From positions 48,060,630 to 48,124,629 of the forward strand of contig OY292274.1 in the NCBI GenBank assembly GCA_958496175.1: a stretch of DNA of 64,000 nt, given 5' to 3'. This document shows, piece after piece, positions 59,401 through 64,000 of this stretch. Position numbers and translations under genes: made by a program. The notes beneath the pieces are model-generated. The model ran no database searches. It was not told the DNA's origin and saw only the letters and a list, made by a program, of their open reading frames with translations. Within the stretch, counting starts at the first letter, position 1. Every line of letters starts with the position of its first letter. This DNA is from Sisyra terminalis (lineage: Eukaryota > Arthropoda > Insecta > Neuroptera > Sisyridae).

Positions 59401-60397
59401 CAAATTTCAAGTTTCATTTTGCTAACTTACCGTACAGTGGACCAATTACTACGCACACTACGATCATAATCGATATAACTTTTTTCTTACGTCCATTTTC
59501 GCCGTCTTTAAATGCAACTTGGAATGTTTCTGTAATATGTTTTAAATCGAAAAAATCTTTTAGAAATCCGGTTACGCCTTCGGATGGATTTTTGACTGGT
59601 TTTGGTGTTTCTTTGATCCAGTAGAGCCCATAGAAGAAGCTGAGGACGTAAAGCACCGCAGAAATCGAGAATATGCCGTAGAATCCGATTTGGACGTAGA
59701 GTACACCGCTAAGAGCCACGCCGAAAGGAACGCCAAGTGAACAAAAAACATTAACGATGCCAACGCGAAGTGTCCTCGTGTCTTTTGAAGAAACTTCAGC
59801 GACATAGGAAAAAACGGCCATGAACATGGTGAACCAGCCACCAGTGATGGCCGGAAAGAGGCCTTCGACCACTCCACCAACTTCCATGGGGAGCTCGTAG
59901 AAATAGTAAGTACAAATAATAAATCCGATGCATGTTAAGAATTCACCAACGATTGGCATTAGCATGCATGGTTTACGACACCCACGCCGATCACTCCATG
60001 ATCCCCAAAACATGATAAGAATCGCGGGCAACGCGCTTTGAAGCACATTCTTCCAGGCCGCCATCGTCGCCACCATTTGTTGCACCTGGACTTCTGCCTG
60101 AGTGTAATTTGCTGTATTTCTCGCCGAAAGTGCATCACACGTCTCGGCATCGTAGGCCAAATTAACACGACAAGCTTTCTCCAGATTCAAATTTTGCGTT
60201 GCTAAGCTAGCCAACATGCTGGGCATGATGTAGCAAGCCAACATTGGCTCCACAGTTATATTGGATGAAAGAAACGACCATTTTTGTCTGACTGTCATTT
60301 CTTTCCATGTAACTTGGGATTCTTTTTCGTTGCTGATTACTCCATTAGATTGATTTTGACCGGAAAGGCGAGTCTCTTTTTTCTGCTCAGTCTCCAT
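53270..60397 (-). CDS. SLC46-like major facilitator transporter (proton-coupled folate transporter-like), six exons, 527 aa
   Basis: A membrane carrier of the major facilitator superfamily, most like the SLC46 group (SLC46A1 moves folate with protons; insect paralogs mostly have unknown substrates). The six exons below sum to 1584 nt. The start is ATG at 60397-60395 in context ACAAAATGG. Residues 1-48 are a hydrophilic cytosolic tail. TM1 is about 50-67, followed by an extracellular loop with Cys76, Cys87 and N-glycosylation sequon NYT at 97-99. TM2 is about 115-133, then MFS motif A, GSWSDRRGCRK, at 132-142. TM3 to TM6 lie at about 145-164, 172-198, 212-234 and 240-260. A central loop (261-305) precedes TM7 (about 306-324). 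The second half includes NGTSFIAMRSMASKLVPPDE and KVNSLFGVCEALMPLVYGP, typical of insect SLC46 members. The C-tail ends in TVVCCVTEG and NDIPLK. The substrate cannot be told from sequence. Confidence 0.93.
53467..53623 (-). CDS. SLC46-like gene, exon 5
   Basis: 157 nt, entering in phase 1 and leaving in phase 2. The acceptor is GTTTTTAG and the donor is GTAATA from 53466. It encodes KVNSLFGVCEALMPLVYGP and MYSAVYSATLDRVPGAFF, then TM12 (LLGGALTSPAVFIF). If intron 5 were retained the frame would stop at once (TTG TAA), so retention would remove the cytosolic tail. Confidence 0.9.
53624..56268 (-). other. Intron 4 of the SLC46-like gene
   Basis: 2645 bp with GT...AG ends. No repeat terminus or nested gene recognised; the plus frame 55540-55782 has no motif. 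Confidence 0.8.
56269..56352 (-). CDS. SLC46-like gene, exon 4
   Basis: 84 nt, phase 1 in and out. The acceptor is AATTTTAG and the donor is GTGAAT from 56268. It encodes PIVEVLNGTSFIAMR and SMASKLVPPDELG, corresponding to TM10 and the cytosolic turn that is well conserved in the SLC46 group. The following intron is 2.65 kb. Confidence 0.92.
56435..56572 (-). CDS. SLC46-like gene, exon 3
   Basis: 138 nt, phase 1 in and out. The acceptor is TTTTTTCAG (AG at 56574-56573) and the donor is GTAAGA from 56434. It encodes TMISVGLFSHVLKIDD, GMIGVLSCSSKILSCLVY and AFANSTFMFYM: the rest of TM8, a short loop and TM9. Introns on either side are 175 bp and 82 bp. Confidence 0.92.
56748..56849 (-). CDS. 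SLC46-like gene, exon 2
   Basis: 102 nt, phase 1 in and out. The acceptor is TTTTTCAG (AG at 56851-56850) and the donor is GTAAGT from 56747. It encodes GEMAVMYLFTRYKFNWNE and VDYSLFSTYSVVINLI, the extracellular end of TM7 and TM8. Intron 1 before it is 2.58 kb. Too short to appear as a stand-alone ORF; found by continuing the SLC46 pattern. Confidence 0.92.
56850..59430 (-). other. Intron 1 of the SLC46-like gene
   Basis: 2581 bp with GT...AG ends. A few short more GC-rich patches (57660-57730, 58540-58760) may be old repeat fragments but carry no readable motif. Confidence 0.8.
59431..60397 (-). CDS. SLC46-like gene, exon 1
   Basis: It encodes residues 1-322 plus the first base of codon 323, so half of the transporter is in one large exon. 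The ATG at 60397 was chosen because the frame upstream of it has no other ATG before the exon context ends (the upstream in-frame codon at 60418 is TTG) and the ATG has a strong insect-type context, CAAAATGG. The donor is GTAAGT from 59430 downward, after TAC G. It covers the N-tail, TM1-TM6, motif A, the central loop and most of TM7. Confidence 0.93.
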
Positions 60398-60934
60398 TTT
60401 GTAAATATTGAAAAACAAATCTAGAATAAAAAATTAAATAAGAAAATTAATAATCATTCTTTTTAACTTTTTATATAATCTGATAATAAAAAAGAACTAA
60501 AAGAATAAAAAAGCTTGATCCCATATAAGGACGTGCGGAAGTACTACAAATTAAACCCAAACTTAAACTCCTTCTCTTTATTTCTTTTTAATAACAGAGA
60601 TCTCTACAGTAATAGCTATTCGTAACATTTTTCACTTTCACGCTTAACAAAGCAGTTACAATATAATATTATTAAATAAGCGCTGGGTTTTTTAAGGTCG
60701 TTTTTCCCAGTGATCTGAGACAGATATCTTTAAATATTTATATAGTTAAGAATCATATTAATTTATTTTTTTTATTATTTTATATTTTTTTTCTCTATTT
60801 TCTATGTTTTCTAAGTTGTTGAGGTGCAAAGACATGCGTCGGGAACTTTTACTATTATATTATTTTATTTCTTTTATTGTATATATATTGTTATACTATA
60901 GATTAGACCAATAAAAAAACTTTTTTTTTTATAA
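60398..60934. other. 5' flank of the SLC46-like gene
   Basis: AT-rich DNA between the start codon and a mariner relic. It should contain the 5' UTR and promoter, and possibly an untranslated first exon, but I see no clear TATA/initiator pair or splice signal that I could defend. Confidence 0.4.
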
Positions 60935-61820
60935 TATTATTGGACCGGAAAGTATTGTCGTTTTTTCAATATACAATTAAAACACAAAATTTTGTAACAA
61001 TTTTTTATTTTAAATCAATGAAAAAATCAGCCTCAAAACTATCAACGTTATGACATTTAGTGTGTAAATTTTTAATGCCGTATTAGTAAAAATCAATTGA
61101 TTACCCAAAAAAATATCAAAAATATATATTTTGAACATGACTTAAGCTTTCGATTTTTTAACCACGTAGTAAATGTGGTAAAGATTGAAATAAATAAAAA
61201 TCCGATGAAACAATTGTAGTGGGTACGGCAATATCACCTCCACCTTAATTAATTGGTTTTTTCCAGGACTTTTCTTCTACAGAGGGGCCTTGCATTAGTA
61301 TGTTTCAGCATAGAATATTATTTTTGGACCCTTTTGGGTATTTGGCCGATCGATTAAGATTGATTAGTATTATTTGGCAGCTCTTCGATTTTCTGGCTTA
61401 CATTTGGCACCATTTCCCCCTTTAACTTTTTATTGGTTAAATTTATTGTGAAACTTCGTTGGTACCAGTTAGAGAAATGAAAATTATCGAATTTGAATAT
61501 AAAAAACTCGTTTAACATAAATGAACTTAGATCTAATGCACTTAGATAAACATTGAACAAGTTTTTAGTAACAACTTTGCGTTGCTTTCCTGTGAAATTC
61601 GAAGAGCATACAATACCGAATTTATATTCTATTGGGGTTTTTGGCCCTTCCATTTCAATATAGTTTTCGAAATAAAAAATATTTTGTAATGTTACTGAGT
61701 TGATAAATTACTCTAATCATAAAATGTCTTTAGTTCCACTTTAAAGTTACTTATAAGTTATAAGTAGATAAATTTGACCATTGGTTTAAAAACGACATTT
61801 TTTTCCGGTACACCTAATAA
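60935..61820 (-). mobile_element. Mariner-like element, internally deleted relic (copy 4)
   Basis: Ends TTGGACCGGAAAGTATTGTC and TTTTTTCCGGTACACCTAAT are inverted copies. The minus frame 61653-61354 (99 codons) reads MEGPKTPIEYKFGIVCSSNF, TKNLFNVY, FKFDNFHFSNWYQRS and VPNVSQKIEELPNNTNQS: the DNA-binding N-terminus of the same mariner family (GNFDLSDxPRSGR region), followed after a deletion by a broken LPYP... C-terminal block. Confidence 0.8.
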
Positions 61821-64000
61821 ATGAAACTTTATTATCTACTTTCAAAAAGTTCCAAAGAGTTAACAAACAACAAAATAGATATTAATTATTAATTGTTGTC
61901 AAATTTTCACATAGACATTTTACCGCGAAGTTACATTTATATTGTTGCAGTTACTATGTTTAATATTTCAGAACGTTTCATTTGCAAATTGGCTATGAAT
62001 ATTTATCATTTTGTTGAATATATTTCGAGTTTTTAATAATGGTAAATACGTTCTAACCATTTAACTATATACTCGTATAATCCTTATTTGATCGGATTTT
62101 TTTTTCAATTCCATGTCAGCGAATAATCGTTTCAATATCGAAAGAGATTTCGTAATCCACATTCAAAATTAACATATTGCAAGAAATTTCATAATTTAAA
62201 TTTAAATGAGTATTCGGTTAAATATTTTTGTGATATTTAAGGCCCATTAAAATTAAAACATACAATAAAATATAAACAACCTTCCTTGAAACCTTTAGTC
62301 ATTGAAGACCCAAAAGTTTAAAAATGACTTAAAAATGGTAAAAAACTTAAAGGGTTTTTTATTAGAAAAATTTCACGTGTCTGCCATACAAAATATTGTA
62401 TTTATTGTAAAAGTTTAAATTAAGAGTAAAAAATGTAAATAAAACGCATGTGCTGCCTACCTTCGAGGCGCAATAATATGAACAAACATAAATTGATATT
62501 AAAATATATTGAAAGATTAAAAAGTAAAAACAACAGTATTAAGAAAATGTTTTTAAAAACCGCACTTGTGTACAACGCACTAAAAAAGAAAAGGACAAAC
62601 TTTTGAACATCAAAGCACAGGATGCGATTTTGTTTACAATTTAGTAATAAGGAACACCCCTCGTTTTGACGTACAAAATTTATTTTTACATATATAAATA
62701 CAAGCGAGGTTTATGAAATCGTTTTAAATCCTTTTTTATAAATAATTTCATTAAAATTGAAATGTTTGAGAAAACAGGAACTATAAAAGCGTTGAAATCT
62801 TTTTCAATAGATTTGGTCATAAAAGATATTCTTCAAACTTTTTTTATGATATCTATTTGTCATCATCGATGGTCGAAAACAATTACGACTTACGACTTAC
62901 GATAAAGAATATTAACTATCTATGGAATATTCTTTCTTAATATACTTTAGATTCCCACTTTCAGTAACATTTATGTCTCATATATTCATATTTAATAATT
63001 ATTGACTTATATGTACATTGTACAATGTACATAACTAATTAATTATTAGTTAACTACCTAATATTTGAGTTTTAAGTCTACAAAGTAGATATACAAATGG
63101 TGAACTATGAAGTATTGGTATCAAAATCGATGTTATAAATGACAAGAAAATATACTTTATATCATAGTACATTATAATTCTTTATAATAAGGGTTTTTCA
63201 GAAACTTGTTTAGTTCTACTCCGTTTTTATGGCAATAAAAATAATATTTGCAAAACTCATCAACCCATTTTATGGCTATTGGAGTGTGAAATTAAAAGTT
63301 AGGTACATTTACATAATATGTTTAATGCAAAAACATTGAACTGTAACCCCTATGAATCATTATAGGACCCAAAAAAATCGTTCTACACAATAAAATTGAA
63401 ACAAGCTTTGTTCTTTATAAAATTTAAACAGTTTCACGCAAAGTTTTCTAGAAATCGATTGAAAAGTTTGATCGGCAACCCGCAACAGTCTTATTTACTT
63501 TTACATTTGTAAAGAAGGTAGAGTGATCATTATATTAGTTATACTGTAAACAAATGGGACACTATTAAATTAGAAGCATCTAGGAAAAAAGGAAGAAAAA
63601 ACTGTATTTCAGGATAAACTGGAAAAAAGAAATGGACTATTTTAATCAATAGACCTTATCAAACCGGAAACAAACAGTACTGGAAAAGCTATACAATGAG
63701 ATAAAAAAATAAAACCTAAATTGTAAAGAAGTAGTCTTTTTGAAAAATAAAAAAAACACTGACAAAAGCACAAATTTGAACTATTGGTCATAGCTCAAAA
63801 ATTTAAAACGATCATTTGTTTCTATTTTCTGAAGCAACCAAATTGTTACCAAATCAAACAAATAATCACTCAAATCAATCTTTCTTAAGCCAAAAAAAAA
63901 TCATTTTTTCTATCAAACTTCCTAGCAATATAGCATCTTACCTAAACTTCGTCTTCCCAGAAATAAACTATACTATATCCTTCCTAATAGAAGTCCAAAT
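61821..64000. other. Non-coding AT-rich DNA
   Basis: No exon, RNA gene or repeat end recognised to the end of the window. Confidence 0.5.

Noticed and set aside
59572..60168. Other minus-strand frames overlapping exon 1 of the transporter
   Set aside because: Out of frame with the membrane segments and motif A; shadows of the real exon.
60398..60418. Seven-codon N-terminal extension of the transporter from TTG 60418
   Set aside because: TTG is not a likely eukaryotic start and the ATG at 60397 has a strong context.
1..64000. tRNA, rRNA and CRISPR arrays
   Set aside because: I looked for GGTTCRANYCC-type T-arm boxes, conserved rRNA words and evenly spaced short repeats on both strands and saw none that hold up.

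Overview
The window is a piece of a very AT-rich animal genome, most likely an insect. Evidence: GT-AG introns as short as about 60 bp, an arthropod-type arrestin, an SLC46-type transporter of the kind expanded in insects, and debris of mariner, jockey, Penelope-like and hAT elements. A beetle is plausible, but I cannot prove the order from this sequence. Most of the window is intronic or intergenic DNA; only two cellular genes can be supported.

Layout. 1-26185: no supported cellular exon. It holds palindromic elements with hammerhead-ribozyme-like cores (about 1.0-1.5 kb and 19.5-19.7 kb), two tandem duplications (5.45-5.75 kb, 7.77-8.0 kb), two mariner relics (14.46-15.3, 17.09-17.97 kb), hAT-terminus-like repeats (10.9, 20.1-20.7 kb) and two jockey-type reverse transcriptase fragments (20.7, 23.0-23.6 kb). 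26186-30794 (+): the C-terminal part of an arrestin gene in three exons; its N-terminal exons were not found and probably lie upstream of the window. The 3.4-kb second intron carries two Penelope-like 3' ends and a clean 445-bp hAT MITE. The last exon stays open for 140 codons past an in-frame TGA, to 31217. 31.5-32.5 kb: an inverted-repeat foldback element with a third Penelope-like fragment inside it. 32.5-53 kb: gene-free, with a degenerate Tc1/mariner-type DDE transposase (39 kb), a third mariner relic (43.3-44.2 kb), two further hammerhead-like motifs (35.0, 41.1 kb) and a jockey fragment (50.6-51.1 kb). 53270-60397 (-): a complete six-exon gene for a 527-residue major-facilitator transporter of the SLC46 (proton-coupled folate transporter-like) group. 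60.9-61.8 kb: a fourth mariner relic, upstream of the transporter.

The two genes are convergent (their 3' ends face each other across about 22 kb) and unrelated in function: one is a receptor-signalling adaptor, the other a membrane solute carrier. The points most worth a second look are (1) the in-frame TGA plus 140-codon open extension of the arrestin, (2) at least eight hammerhead-like motifs spread over three kinds of repeat, including small palindromic elements with the motif at their centre, and (3) the substituted polar-core loop and long hinge insertion in the arrestin. All calls come from reading the sequence by eye; no similarity search or folding program was run.
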